A stretch of DNA of 64,000 bases, from NCBI RefSeq assembly GCF_901001135.1, contig NC_042626.1, positions 81,639,651 to 81,703,650 on the forward strand. Direction: 5' to 3'. Of the stretch, positions 10,947 through 22,500 are shown in pieces; within the stretch, counting starts at the first letter, position 1, and every line of letters begins with the position of its first letter. Source of the DNA: Rhinatrema bivittatum. Its lineage: Eukaryota; Chordata; Amphibia; Gymnophiona; Rhinatrematidae. The notes beneath the pieces were generated by a model. That model was not told where the DNA came from. It did not search any database and saw only the letters and a program-made list of their open reading frames with translations. Both the position numbers and the translations under genes were made by a program.

Positions 10947-11876
10947 TTGAATATGATACCGATTCCTCTGCAGATGATTCCACGGGTTACCCATCCGACC
11001 CTGCAGAGATACCTCCAGAACCATCTTCACCCTCAGAAGATTTATCTTACTCAATTCATTGAGAAGGTTGGCCAATTCTTAAAGGTTGAAACCAGGAAAC
11101 TACCTGACCCACGTCAGGAAATGATGGGCATATTAAAAATTTTTGATGCCCCCACAGAACCAATAGCCCTTCCTCAGCATTCCGTTCTCACACAGCTGAT
11201 AGAAAAATCCTGGGAGACTCTACTGCCCACAACACCAACATCCAGAAAAATAGATACGGAATATAAAATGAAGGATTCTCCTTTTCATGCTTCCACTCAG
11301 CTTCCGCATAACTCAACTGTCATTGAGTCAGCGATGCATAAGGCACGAAAACCTCGTATTCATGCAAATACACCACCACATAAAGACCATAAGCTGTTGG
11401 ATGAGTTTGCAAGGAAATCCTTTAATTCATCAATGTTAAACACGCGTATTCAGAATCACCAATTCTATATTACTCAGTACCTGTTTAACAATTTACAGGC
11501 ACTTAAGTCAGATCTTCAGCAGAGATTTCCCGATATGCCTTTACCTCCTCAATACCACAGCATGGAAGAAGGTTTAAGGCACTCGCTCAGGTCCGTTTAT
11601 GAAGGATTCGATATCTCATCCAGGGGTTCAGCAAACGCTCTGGCTGCACGTCGTCTCCCATGGCTTCGTTCCAGGGCCATACGAGACGATGTCCATGACA
11701 AATTAGCAAATTTGCCGGGTCATCCAGACAACCTTTTCAGAGATAAATTCACTGAAACGGTACTGAAGATTAAGGAGCAGAAGACGGCTGTCCTCTCCTT
11801 GACTTCACCACATCAGCCATCCACTTCGCGACGACAATATCCTACCTTGGGTTCATACATAAGACCCCCCCTTTAG
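10947..11876 (+). pseudogene. D2 gag, C-terminal part
   Basis: A roughly 309-codon open stretch matching D1 gag 2138-1287. It includes a helix-rich region (LDEFARKSFNSSMLNTRI, QYHSMEEGLRHSLRSVYEGF) probably equal to a capsid domain. It ends TAG before a poly-C stretch near 12040. Confidence 0.75.
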
Positions 11877-11949
11877 GTCATTTAAACAGTTTTCATACAA
11901 CAAGCCTCAGCCCTACCAAACTTCAAGGCAACAACCGTACCAACCTCAA

Positions 11950-13487
11950 GTGCCTCGCCAAAGGACAAGGACCCTCAACCTGCAAAACCTCAGACCGGTT
12001 TTTAAGAATTTCGCCGCCACCATCTCATCACCCTCCCCCCCCCCCCCCCAAGTAGGGGGCAGATTGTCAAAACCTCTTCCTGCCTGGAATCATATCACAT
12101 CACATGGGTGTTTATCGATCATAGCCCACAGTTACAATCTTCATTTCTCATCTCTCCCAAACCTTCCACATTGGATTCCGCAAAAACAATTAACATCTCA
12201 CAAAGAACCTCTGCTGAAAGAAATTCAGAATCTTCTACAAAACAAGTGCATTCAGAGGTTATCTTCCCAACAAGTCCGTCTGGGATTCTACTCCCAATAT
12301 TTCCTAATTCCCAAGAAATCAGGAGGTCTGCGTCCAATATTGGATTTCCGTTCCCTGAACAAACATCTCTACAGGGAGAAATTCAAAATTACTTCTCTCA
12401 AATCCATTCTTCCCTTTCTTCAACCAAAGGATTGGATGTGCTCCCTGGACTTAAGGATGCCTATGCACACATTCTAATACACCCCAGTTCCTGGTGCTAC
12501 CTATGTTTCCAGGCGGACAATCAACATTACCAATACAAGGTTCTCCCATTCGGACTCTCCGCTGCCCCCAGAGTATTCACAAGTGTTTAGCAGTGGCGGT
12601 GGTGCACCTTCGTCGTCAAGGGATGCAAATATTTCCTTATCTGGACGATTGGCTCCTAGTAGTCTCCAATCAGACCCTGTTATGGGCAAATCTCCTATGA
12701 ACTATTTCTTGCCTAGACAATCTAGGCCTTCTCATAAATTACGAAAAATCACATCTGCAGCCCACTCAAACTTTACAATTCATAGGGGCCGTCATTGATA
12801 CGATACAGGACAAGGCTTTCCTTCCCCATCCGAGAGCAGTGGCTCTCTCTTCTCTGGCTACAGATCTCCTTCAGACTTCGATAACATCAGTTTGCCATAT
12901 TCTAACTCTTCTCGGCCACATGGCAGCTGCCATATATGTAGTCCCTCATACACGACTCCACATGCGTCGCCTACAATGGGGACTAAAAAACCAGTGGAAT
13001 CAATTAATCCATTATCCACTCTCATTACCATGACAAACAGTATGAAAATAGACCTTCAGTGGTGGCTTTCTCCATCAACACTGCAGACAGGGGCGCCATT
13101 GAGGCCGTTATGACATCATCTAATACTCACCACAGATGCCTCCCCCAAGGGTTGGGGAGCTCACCTAGACCAATTGACAACTCAAGGTTTATGGTCGACA
13201 TTCGAGAGGACTCAACACATCAGCCTACTAGAGCTCAAAGCAGTCAGAAACGCCCTTCGTGCTTTTGAAGAATCTCTTCGAGGGAAGATAGTCATGATTC
13301 ACACGGACAACCAAGTCATGATGACAAGGAAAGAGGGTCCGGTTCTTGGAACCTCTGCAAGGAGACGGTACAGTTACTGGAATGGGCTCATCAAAGATCA
13401 ATATCTCTTCAAGCAATTTATCTGCCTGGAATTCAGAACTCCAGGGCAGACAAACTCAGCAGGATATTTCACCCTCACGAATGGCAG
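11950..13487 (+). pseudogene. D2 reverse transcriptase-RNase H (frameshifted)
   Basis: RT motifs appear in two frames: LGFYSQYFLIPKKSGGLRPI (11950-12477), VLPFGLSAAPRVFTS (12108-12590) and FPYLDDWLL in the frame 12494-12700. RNase H remnants lie around 13120-13320, including an HTDNQ motif. No single frame spans the gene. Confidence 0.75.
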
Positions 13488-14870
13488 TTGGATAGGGAAG
13501 TAGCTCAATGCCTATTCATGATTTGGGGTCACCCATCAATCAACCTTTTTGCAACAGAAAACAACGCACAGCTGAAGAACTTCTGTTCAATATACCCGAG
13601 CTCGCAAAGGATCGCGTCTGATGCTTTTCTAGTGAGTTGGTCTCAAAACCTACTATATGCATTTCCACCAATAACTCTCAACTCCCGCACCATACAGAGA
13701 TGCATCGAAGATGAAGCCGATTTGATCTTAATAGCACCAGCTTGGCCAAGACAACCATGGTACAGCTACCTAGTTTGTTTATCGATATGCAATCCCATTC
13801 CTCTGGGGAACAGTCCTCTGCTACTAACCCAGGACAACGGGTCTCTCCTAGATCCTTCTTCATTCCTCCCGTTACCTCACAGCCTGCAGGTTGAACGGGT
13901 CCCATACCAGCACCTAGATATTTCTCCTACTCTTCAGGACATATTGGTATCTTCAAGGAAACCTTCAACTCGACTCAATTACAAAAGAAAGTGGTTCCAC
14001 TATGCTTCTTGGTGTTCAACAACGGAAACTGACTCGTTCACTTGCCCACCTGAACAACTTCTTTCATACCTCTATAATGAGGGCCTGGCGACTTCCTCCC
14101 TCCGAGTTCATTTAAGTGCTATTGCAGCTTACCATACTTACATTAATGGAGAACCCATTTCATGTCACACTTTAGTATCCAGATTCATGAAAGGAATACT
14201 ACGTCTACGCCCTCCATTGCAAAAACCACCAGTAACATGGGACATTAACATAGTCATCGAACAACTAATGCTTCCCCCCTTTGAGCCATTAGACACTTGT
14301 CACCTTCCATACCTCTCATGGAAAGTTCTCTTCCTAGTTGCTTTAACTTCAGCAAGAAGAATAAGTGAACTGCAAGCACTAGTCCACTATCCACCTTATT
14401 TGCAATTTTACCATGACAAAGTGACTCTTCGCACTCACCCAAAATTTCTTCCAAAAGTTATTTCCAGTTTTCACATTAATCAGACCATAACCTTACCTAT
14501 TTTTCATCCAAAGCCTCATACAAATGACAATGATCGAAAACTCCACACTTTGGACTGTAAACGTGCCCTAGCCTACTACAAGCAGCGCACTACTTCACCT
14601 AACAAACCTTCGCAACTTTTTCTATCTTTCAACCCGAATGCACAAGGCTGTCCGGTGACTAAACAAACTCTTTCCACATAGATTTCAAACTGTATTCAAT
14701 TTTGCTACCAACAATGTTCATAAACTCTTTCTTCCACGCCAACAGCGCACCAAGTTCGTGCACTAGCAGCCTCGATGGCCCACTCCATGAAGTTCCCATC
14801 AGATATTTGCAAAGCTGCAACATGGTCATCGCTGCATACTTTTACATCTCATTACTGTTTGGACAAACTG
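13488..14870 (+). pseudogene. D2 RT C-terminal domain and tyrosine recombinase
   Basis: An open 397-codon stretch (13488-14681) holds the domain past RNase H (INLFATENNAQL, LLYAFPPITLNS, IAPAWPRQPWYSYL) and then the recombinase: the first catalytic Arg in TSARRISELQAL. After the TAG at 14679 the frame shifts. The rest (IRKAATW-like, HTFTSHYCL) with the nucleophilic Tyr is near 14810-14860. The HxxR motif near 14750 reads HQVR. It may be one frameshift from intact. Confidence 0.75.
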
Positions 14871-15018
14871 TGAATGATGTAGTAATGGGTAGGACTATCC
14901 TACAGAAGAGCACATATTCATCGCATATACAACCTTCATAGGAACTGTCTGCCTAAAGACTTTGTATTGAGCAAATGAACAATCAATCCACATGAAAGCT
15001 CAATACTTCAGCTGGGGA

Positions 15019-15120
15019 CTCCCAGACAGCATGGCTAATTCAGCTACTTATCTACGTGAAAAGAGCAAGTTTGCTTACTGTAAACGGTGTTTTCCGTAGA
15101 TAGCAGATGAATTAGCCATG
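15019..15120 (+). repeat. D2 internal complementary region
   Basis: CAGACAGCATGGCTAATTCA and GCTACTTATCTACGTG (complement of the left end) run straight into GAGCAAGTTTGCTTACTGTA, AACGGTG and CCGTAGATAGCAGATG (complement of the right end). This is the circle-junction copy expected for DIRS elements. Confidence 0.85.
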
Positions 15121-15139
15121 CTGACCCAAACTGTTCCAG

Positions 15140-15334
15140 CATCACCTGCACTTTAATACTGACTGAGGAGCCTGAGGTGAATCAGAGAGGATATAAGAGA
15201 GCGCACCCGGCTGAAAGACTTTGCTATACTTAGAGAGCTCTGCCACCTAATGGCACGGAAGATGTTCCCAGACAGCATGGCTAATTCATCTGCTATCTAC
15301 GGAAAACACCGTTTACGGTAAGCAAACTTGCTCA
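15140..15334 (+). repeat. D2 right inverted terminal repeat with 3' extension
   Basis: It mirrors the left repeat and adds about 32 bp (AAAACACCGTTTACGGTAAG and on) absent from the left end. The extension is copied in the internal complementary region. Confidence 0.85.
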
Positions 15335-15990
15335 TCTCTGCACTATGGAAAAAATTATTTGACTGGATACAGATATTCTAGGAGCAAAAGATCTATCCAA
15401 TGCAGGCTTGGCTTTACTCAATGTACCATCTCCCAACCTGGACAGGTCCCAGCAGCGGCTATGCCAACAGATATGCATTGCTGCTCGCTGTGAGATAGCC
15501 AGGAGGTGGAGGTGTATTGACCCCCATCTCCATCAGCAATCATACAAGTGGTACGCCACTACTAGCCATAACAGCTTCCAAGAATGACAGCAAACAGGCC
15601 TTCTTGAGGACTTGGGAACCCTTTATAAAGTGGGAACAGGCAGGCAACTCTTTTACCTGAAGCAAGGCTTATTCACAACAATCTTTTAGTTCAAGCGATT
15701 GTACTATATATATGATCACTAAGTGATGCTTTCTGTGTGGTACTGCAGTATAGCAGACAGTGAACAGTCATTGACGTGATAGCGATTATACTATTATGTT
15801 CTTTATTGCAAATTTACCTTAATTGTAATAGGTGGTAAGGGGCAGATGGGATGGGAAATAATGATCCACAGACAACAAAATGTAAATGTCTATGTTCACA
15901 TGTCATAATTTTTATTGTGTTGAACAAATGTTTATAGTTGTGTGATTATTGATATTCAATAAAAATTTTCAATACAAAAAAATAAATTGT
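15335..15990 (+). mobile_element. L1-like LINE, segment 3 of 3 with 3' end
   Basis: ALWKKLFDWIQIF and AFLRTWEPFIKW read in frame as the last part of an L1/Tx1-type ORF2, followed by a 3' UTR ending in AATAAAAATTTTCAATAC and an A-rich tail at about 15960-15985. Confidence 0.65.
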
Positions 15991-16994
15991 GCTGGTTGGT
16001 TGTACTGAATTGTTTTGTTTTGTGTAAACCGTTTTAGGCAACTTTTTTTTTTAATCAGGGAAATGGTCTATAAAAACAAGAAATACAAACATACCCACAT
16101 ACCTCTGCCACATCACTGCCATGGCCAGCTGGAGCGCTCTTCCCACAGAGATTTTCTTTGATTGGCAAAGAACTAGAAATCACAATGTCTCTTTTCCTTG
16201 TTAGTGCTCTCTAACCAGCCCATGGCTCTGCCCAAAACAGGTGACACTTACTGCTCCGGACAGACTGCTAGATATACAATAAATACAGATACAGCCTGGA
16301 ACAGATCCTGAAATAGCTTAAATATAATATACACACATCAGCAAGCTGCATGGGGCCTGGGAGAAGGATGCTCATGCAACAGTCAAGTTAGCATTGGTAG
16401 GTATTTACAATAGGCTGCAATAATAGAATTCAACTTGCAGCTGGTATGGCAATCTGCTAGTACAGCAGTATCTGGAAGTTGTAGCACAAACAAAGGCACT
16501 CACATAGTCAACTCTGTCTGGCAGGCTAGTAGGGCACCTAGAAGGCTGGATGTTCATGCAATAGCTACACTAGTACTGGTAGCTACTTAAACTATTATAA
16601 AACTCTGGGGTTAGACTTGGAAAGGGAGGGGTGCTAGATATGAACTAAGATTCCAATGTAAGAAGCATTTTTCCTATAGATACAAAATGTGAATAACCCT
16701 TTAGTATATCAAGTCCTTGCATGCTCTTTTGCCTAAGATAACAGAATACAAATGAGGATGACAAAAAAAACCCCATCCTAGATAAGGAGCAATATTCTAC
16801 AAGCGCTCCCCCCCCTATGGCTGGCAGCTGGGATAGAGCCTTGCAGTGTGTTCAAAAATAAGTGGTGCACCACAAAAGAGCAAACTCAAGGCAGAAAATG
16901 AAATTAAGTTTTAATGATTGATCTTCTATCCACTGTGAAGTCCTGTACAGATCTATAGCTAAAATAATTTTAACCACTGGGGGGAAAAAAATCG
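15991..16994. other. Unassigned DNA with a diverged duplication
   Basis: No gene is seen. Two diverged copies of a unit of about 180 bp are visible (16340-16430 against 16520-16605: GGAGAAGGATGCTCATGCAA against a GGCTGGATGTTCATGCAAT-type copy). Otherwise AT-rich and featureless. Confidence 0.4.
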
Positions 16995-17682
16995 GTTCCC
17001 TGTACATACCAGGATCAGTCCAGGCCATGGGTTGTTTCCCCCTTCCAGCAGATGGAGTCAGAGCAAAAGCTGAGAAGGCGGACCCCTAATAGTAAGAGTG
17101 CCCTCTGTGTCCCCTCAGTATTCCTCTGACACCAGCAGATGCGGGTCTCACCTACAGTTCCCCTCTTCACTTTTAAGAATTAGTTATTACTGTCTAGTTT
17201 TATCTTAAATTTTGTGGATGGATTTATCTCTTTAAAAAAAAAAAAAAAAAGTGTGTTACTTTAAGGGAAGTTGGGAGCCTGACTTTGGGTCTGAGCTTGC
17301 AGGCAGGACTCTCGTCAGGGCTGGGCTCTCATTCTCTCTCTTTCCCACTGTTTTTTCCCTGGATTGGGTTAAGTGTGGATTTTCTTTTTCTTTCTTTCAG
17401 GTTTACCTTTTCTGCTGCCTGGGGTGTAAGCTGGTGGTCCAGCCTCTCCCCCATTTTCCCGACCCGCTGCCTGTCAGCAGCAGCCCTTGCTGGTCAGAGA
17501 GGCTTCATTCCTCTAACAAAGTAAAAAAACAAAAAAAAACAAAAACCAAACAGCAAGGGCACCGTTGGAATAAGGGAGAGGCTTGCGGCTATATTTACTC
17601 TCCAGGGTCGAATTTGGGTGACAGACGCAGCGTGGTTTCGCCGCTGCAGGCAGCCTTCGGAGGGTTTCTCAGTCCTACCTCC

Positions 17683-17812
17683 ATGCCGCACGCTGCGCGA
17701 TGCCCCGCATGCAGGGAGCTGGCCTCCCGCGTGTCTTGGGAGGGTCTGTGTGCCGGTTGCCTCCCCGGAGGGGAGGGCTCCTCTCGGCCGGACGGCTGCA
17801 CCGTTTCGCGCG
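17683..17812 (+). pseudogene. D3 gag start (type B)
   Basis: ATG 17683 begins MPHAARCPACRELASRVSWE then GLCAGCLPGGEG, with two CxxC pairs, the type B gag start shared with D5, D7 and D8. The deletion junction with recombinase is close to 17810. Confidence 0.8.
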
Positions 17813-18640
17813 CATGGATCTGGCTTACAACTCCTTGCGGGTTCAGGTGGCAGCCCTCGGGGTTCTCTTGCGCCTGGCAGGAACTCTGCTTTCATCTCAA
17901 CCGGATGTCATTCGATTCCTTAAAGGAGCGAAGCATGTCAAGCCACCGGTGCGCAGTTTATGTCCCTCCTGGAGTCTCAACTTGGTTCTTCGGATCCTTT
18001 TGAGCCACTCAAGAGGGCCACTCTTAAGGACCTTACCTTGAAGACGGTGTTTCTGGTGGCTATGTGTTCGGCTCGTCGGATCTCGGAGCTGCAAGCCCTG
18101 TCGTGCAGGGAGCCTTTTCTCCGTATTACAGATTCGGGAGTCACGTTGTCCACGGTGACCTTGTTCTTGCCGAAGGTGGTTTCGGCCTTTCATTTGACTC
18201 AATCGGTGGAGCTCCCCTCCTTTTCGAATGAGGATTCCCATCAGCTGCGGCGGCTTGATATCAAGTACGCACTATTGCATTATCTGGAAGCTACTAATGA
18301 TTTTCGTTTATCGGACCATTTGTTTGTCCTCTGGAGTGGTCGCCGGAAGGGTCACAAGGCTTCGAAGGCCTCCATTGCCCACTGGCTGAAGGAAGCCATT
18401 TCGGTCGCATACCTTGGTGCGGGCCAACAGCCTCCAGTGGGCATTAAGGCGCATTCTCTTCGAGCTCAAGCAAAGGTATGCAGTGACTTCCAAGTTGCCG
18501 CAGGAGATTTGCAGAGCGGCGACTTGGAAGTCACTGCATACCTTTGCTCGCCATTATCGTCTGAATCTTCCAACTCCGGAAATTGGTTCCTTTAGGGCTC
18601 AGGTCATCCGAGCTGGGCTTTCAGGGACCCACCCTACTTA
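17813..18640 (+). pseudogene. D3 tyrosine recombinase, 3' part
   Basis: It codes LAYNSLRVQVAALGVLLRL, VKPPVRSLCPSWSLNLVL, then after a frameshift the first catalytic Arg (CSARRISELQALSCREPF) and SDHLFVLWSGRRKG. Around 18469-18548 a 27-bp inverted copy replaces the segment between the HSLRAQA motif and QEICRAATW; the Tyr region (HTFARHYRL) follows. Confidence 0.8.
18469..18548. repeat. Snapback hairpin in D3 recombinase, 27-bp perfect arms
   Basis: Arms 18469-18495 and 18522-18548 are exact reverse complements (AGCAAAGGTATGCAGTGACT starts the left arm) with a 26-nt loop. Related elements have no such inverted copy here, so it arose in this lineage, probably by template switching. Confidence 0.9.
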
Positions 18641-19234
18641 GAGGAGCTTTGGTACATCCCACGGTCTGGACTGATCCTGGTACGTACAGGGAAAAGAAAA
18701 TTATTCCTTACCTGCTAATTGTCGTTCCTGTAGTACCATGGATCAGTCCATGGTTTTTGGGGGGGTTTTTGGGGAAAGCTTACAGCTCGTCTGTCTACTG
18801 ATTTGTTCCTCGTCTTACCCGGAGGGTGGTTTTGACTAGAGGTTCATTCTGCAAGTTCTTAGTTAGTTCACAGTTTAAGTTGCTATGCGTTTGATGGTTT
18901 TCCATTCGCAGTTCCAGTTATTCTCAGATCCATCCACATTGTTTATTCTTATTGCTTGGATATACTTAATACTGAGGGGACACAGAGGGTGCACTTACTA
19001 TTAGGGGTCCGCCTTCTCAGCTTTTGCTCTGACTCCATCTGCTGGAAGGGGGGGGTGGGAACCCACAGTCTGGACTGATCCATGGTACTACAGGAACGAA
19101 AATTAGCAGATAAGGAATAATTTTCTTACATGCTACCTAAGCACCAAGCAAAAATGGGGTCTGTTGTGATAGCCAGGGACAAAGGGAGCTGGAGACAAGG
19201 ATAAAGAGCTCAGGAACATTGTAAGTCTGATACT

Positions 19235-19240
19235 TTTAAT
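19235..19240 (-). terminator. Possible MRPL10 polyadenylation signal
   Basis: ATTAAA on the minus strand, about 130 bp past the MRPL10 stop. It is the common variant of AATAAA. No AATAAA is visible between the stop and DIRS element D3, which ends near 19126, so this is the best candidate. Confidence 0.4.
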
Positions 19241-19372
19241 AGTCCAAGTGAATATCTCACACACTGGTTACAAAGTCTCTAAAGTAATTGGACTGTTTGC
19301 CCAGACTTCTCTCAGAGGTATCCTAACGTATCTTCAGTAGCTGCTGGACATCCAAGTCTGAGAATTTGCTGG

Positions 19373-19599
19373 CTAGCAGGCCTGGGCAGGTCTTTCTGCA
19401 GCTTTATCACTTTGCTCTTTCAAATACTGCTGCAATAAAGCTGTCAGATGCAGATAACTCCTCAGCAACAGGGAGCCTGTTTCAGACAGCATCTGAGTAA
19501 GATTACTCACTACCTCCTCCTGAACGACTGCCATGGAGGGCACTTTGGAGCAGTTGATCACTCCCTGTTTACTTAAGATGGTGTTTTCAATGCAAGCCC
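19373..19599 (-). CDS. MRPL10: MRPL10 coding exon 5 with stop
   Basis: The acceptor is TTGATTTTCAG. The exon codes ACIENTILSKQGVINCSKVP and the C-terminal helix region (LTALLQQYLKEQSDKAAERP), ending at TAG (19375-19373). Confidence 0.92.
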
Positions 19600-22500
19600 C
19601 TGAAAATCAAAAGAAAATGAAATTTAAAAAGGAAGGAAGAGAGAAAACAATTCTAGAGCAGCAGGTGAGGCATGGAGGTGTAGTCTAGTGGTCACAATAG
19701 TGAGAAGCAGGGAAGCCAGCTGCTCCTTGTGACTTTGGGCAAGTCACTTCACCCTCCATTGCCTCAGGTACAAACTGGGGGACTTATTCACTAACGCTTT
19801 TCTCCCATTCCGTGTCTATGGGAAATACCTTGATGAATCAGGCCCTTAGACTGAGAGCCCTCTGGGGCCTGGGAAATACCTAAAGCACCTGAATGTAACT
19901 TGCCTAAAGCTTCCAATAAATAAAAAAAATAAACAGGGCCCGAATCCCTAAGTAGTTCTTACCCAGCAGCTGTATGTGTGGTGTACTCCTCAGCACCTGC
20001 ATCATTTCCTTGACCTTCACCTCTGGACTGACCATTAACAGGTTGTGTCCAATGAAGAGAGGCAGCAGGTTCTGGTATCTGGTGCCAGACAGATTCAGCA
20101 TCACAACCTGAAAAATTAAGGTGCAGATAAGCTACAGCCCTCACTTTGTGATTTCAGGGCTCCTCATACAGAGACCTGCAGCTGTTCTGTACATCTCAGG
20201 GTCAGAAGTTCATGACGCAGGATACAGAGAAGATCTGGGTCTTCCCACATGTCCTGCAATTAACATGGGAATGTTTGGGTCAGTTGGGGGTGCTAAGCAG
20301 CTCTCACCTGGTTAGAGAAGAATTTGAGGTGGATTCTGTGCTTCAGGAGCCGGTGGCGCAGTATTAGGAGCTCCCCTGCAGGCAATGCATTATTCTGGAA
20401 CACTGCAATCATTTTATTTTCACGAAATACACCTTCCAACTGTCGATGCTTCAGCTTTTCCAGACCAGTCCCCTGGAAGTGAGCAAGAAATGTTTCTTGG
20501 TTATAGCCTAATAAAGGCACAAGCTATTTTTGAATAAGAAGCAGGAAGTGGTAGCCTTGGGGGGCACTTTTGTGCATGAATTTCCTTGTAAATTCTAGTG
20601 CTGACAGATGCCCATGCACCAAACTCTTTTTTCTGAAGCTGATTGCTGCAATACTTTTCGTGGGCTTAAACTCTGTGCTCACCCACAAGCTGCAGAGATT
20701 ATAAAAATAGAGCTGCCACTACCTACATCAGTTACATTGGCTTGGAAGAGAAATTAAAGCTCCCTGACTCTTAACTTCATAAGAACATGATATGCCATAC
20801 TGGGTCAGAACAAGGATCCATCAAGTCTAGTATCCTATGTCCATTAGTGGGCAATCCATGTCACAAGTATCTGGGCAAAACCTTAAATAGATCTCATGCA
20901 ATTGATGCCTGCAACAAGCTGTGGCTATTCCCTATTAACAACAGTTTATGGACTTCTCCTCCAGGAACTTATCCAAACCTTTTTTAAAACCAGCTACACT
21001 AGCTGCCTTAACCACATCCTCGGGGCAATGAATTCCCGAGCTTTAATGTGCATTGAATGACAAAGAATTTTCTCTGATTTGTTTTAAACGTGCTACTTGC
21101 TAACTTCATGAAGTGGACCCGAGTCCTTGTATTATCAAAAAGAGTAAATAACTGTTTCATATTTACCTGTTTAATTCCTTTAATGATTTTGTAGACCTCT
21201 ATCATATCCCACCTCAGTCATCTCTTTGCCAAGCTGAACAGCCCTAATCTCTTTAGCCTTTCCTCATAAGCAAAGAATTCTTTAGTCTTTCTGCAATGGC
21301 CTTATCATCCCTAAGTGCCCCTTTAACCCCGATCATCTAATGTCCAACCGTCTCCCTCGTAGGCTTCCTGCTTTGGATATATTTTTTTAAAGTTTTTATT
21401 TAATTATCTCAGATCCCCCGGGTACCAGGGTAGGAACTCTTACAGAGGCCTTAATAGTGCTGATTTACAAGGCTGCTAGAGATCCATTGGTATGCTCATC
21501 TTACAGGCTAATCTCTCTTATAAATATTGGGATAAAGTTATTAGCAGAAATCTTACAGGCCCGCCTGGAAGAGGTTTTACCTACCTCATTCCATCAGGAC
21601 CAAATGGGATTTATTAAGGGGAGAATTTCTACATATAACACAAGGAGACTATGCAATATAATTCACTAGGCTAAACAAAAAAAAAAGTGAAAAAAGTGAC
21701 TGAGGCTGTGATTTCTATGGATGCAGACAAGATTTTTGACAGGGTCTCTTGTTTTTATGTTTGAGGTATCTCAAAAAGAAGATAGAGCAGCTTTTAAACT
21801 AGAAAAAGGGGAAAGGCGACAGTCATTCAGCAGTGCATGGTTCAGAGGAATGTATCTTTGAAGGTTACTAATGAAACAGGAGAGTTAGGGCATCCCAACA
21901 GAGAGGTTCCAATAAAAGCAAAAGTAGCCCATGTGCCTATAAGTAAAGAATCATCTGAGCTAAAGAATTCCAAATTATCCATATCAACTGAAAAGAAGAT
22001 TGTTAATACAAACAAAAAACACACTTAGAAATGTCTGTATGCCAATGCCAGAAGTCTAAGAAGTAAGATGGGAGAGTTAGAGTGTATAGCAGTAAATGAT
22101 GAGATTGACATAACTAACATCTCAGAGACCTGGTGGAAGGAGGATAACCAATGGGACAGTGCTATATCAGGGTACAAATTATATCGCAATGATAGGGAGG
22201 ATCAACTCGGTGGGGATGTGGCACTTTATGTCTGGGAGGGTATAGAGTCCAAACCTATATAATTAAACTGCGCTCACTACCAAACAAATGGATTTAGTTG
22301 AAAATATGAGAGAGCTGCATCAACAAGCCTGACAACGTGTTCTGCTGTGTGCAGAGCCGTCCGGTCTTTTAATCATTTGCGGTTATCGGAGTTTATCAAA
22401 AAGCGCCAGCAGGTGCTTGCATAACGTGTTTGTATTTAGAGAAAGTTATATATTGCTATTATTTTTATGAAATATGTCCATCTGTACCCATTAGACAATA

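Larger units (their letters stand above)
9539..15334 (+). mobile_element. DIRS-like retrotransposon D2 (gag type A), nearly full length, with frameshifts
   Basis: About 5.8 kb in the order left repeat, gag, RT-RNase H, recombinase, internal complementary region, right repeat. The left end carries GAATTAGCCATGCTGTCTGG and the right end its reverse complement form (CCCAGACAGCATGGCTAATT). The region 15019-15120 joins complements of both ends, the hallmark of DIRS elements, which replicate through a circle and insert by tyrosine recombinase without LTRs. It sits in the L1-like element. Several frames are shifted, so it is probably inactive, though the recombinase stretch is long and open. Confidence 0.87.
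16995..19126 (+). mobile_element. DIRS-like element D3, internally deleted (gag start joined to recombinase end)
   Basis: About 2.1 kb with both ends: left repeat from 16995 (CCCTGTACATACCAGGATCA), internal complementary region at about 18650-18750, right repeat at about 18960-19126. Between them gag codons 1 to about 40 are followed directly by recombinase sequence; all of RT-RNase H is gone. It could only move with help from another copy. It lies about 100 bp past the likely MRPL10 polyadenylation site. Confidence 0.85.

Noticed and set aside
16995..17250. DIRS inverted ends as LTRs of a retrovirus-like element
   Set aside because: The ends are inverted, not direct; there is no primer-binding site or polypurine tract, and a tyrosine recombinase replaces integrase.
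19775..19850. Piece inside the SINE as a tRNA or small RNA gene
   Set aside because: It has no cloverleaf; matching ends suggest a small hairpin insertion.
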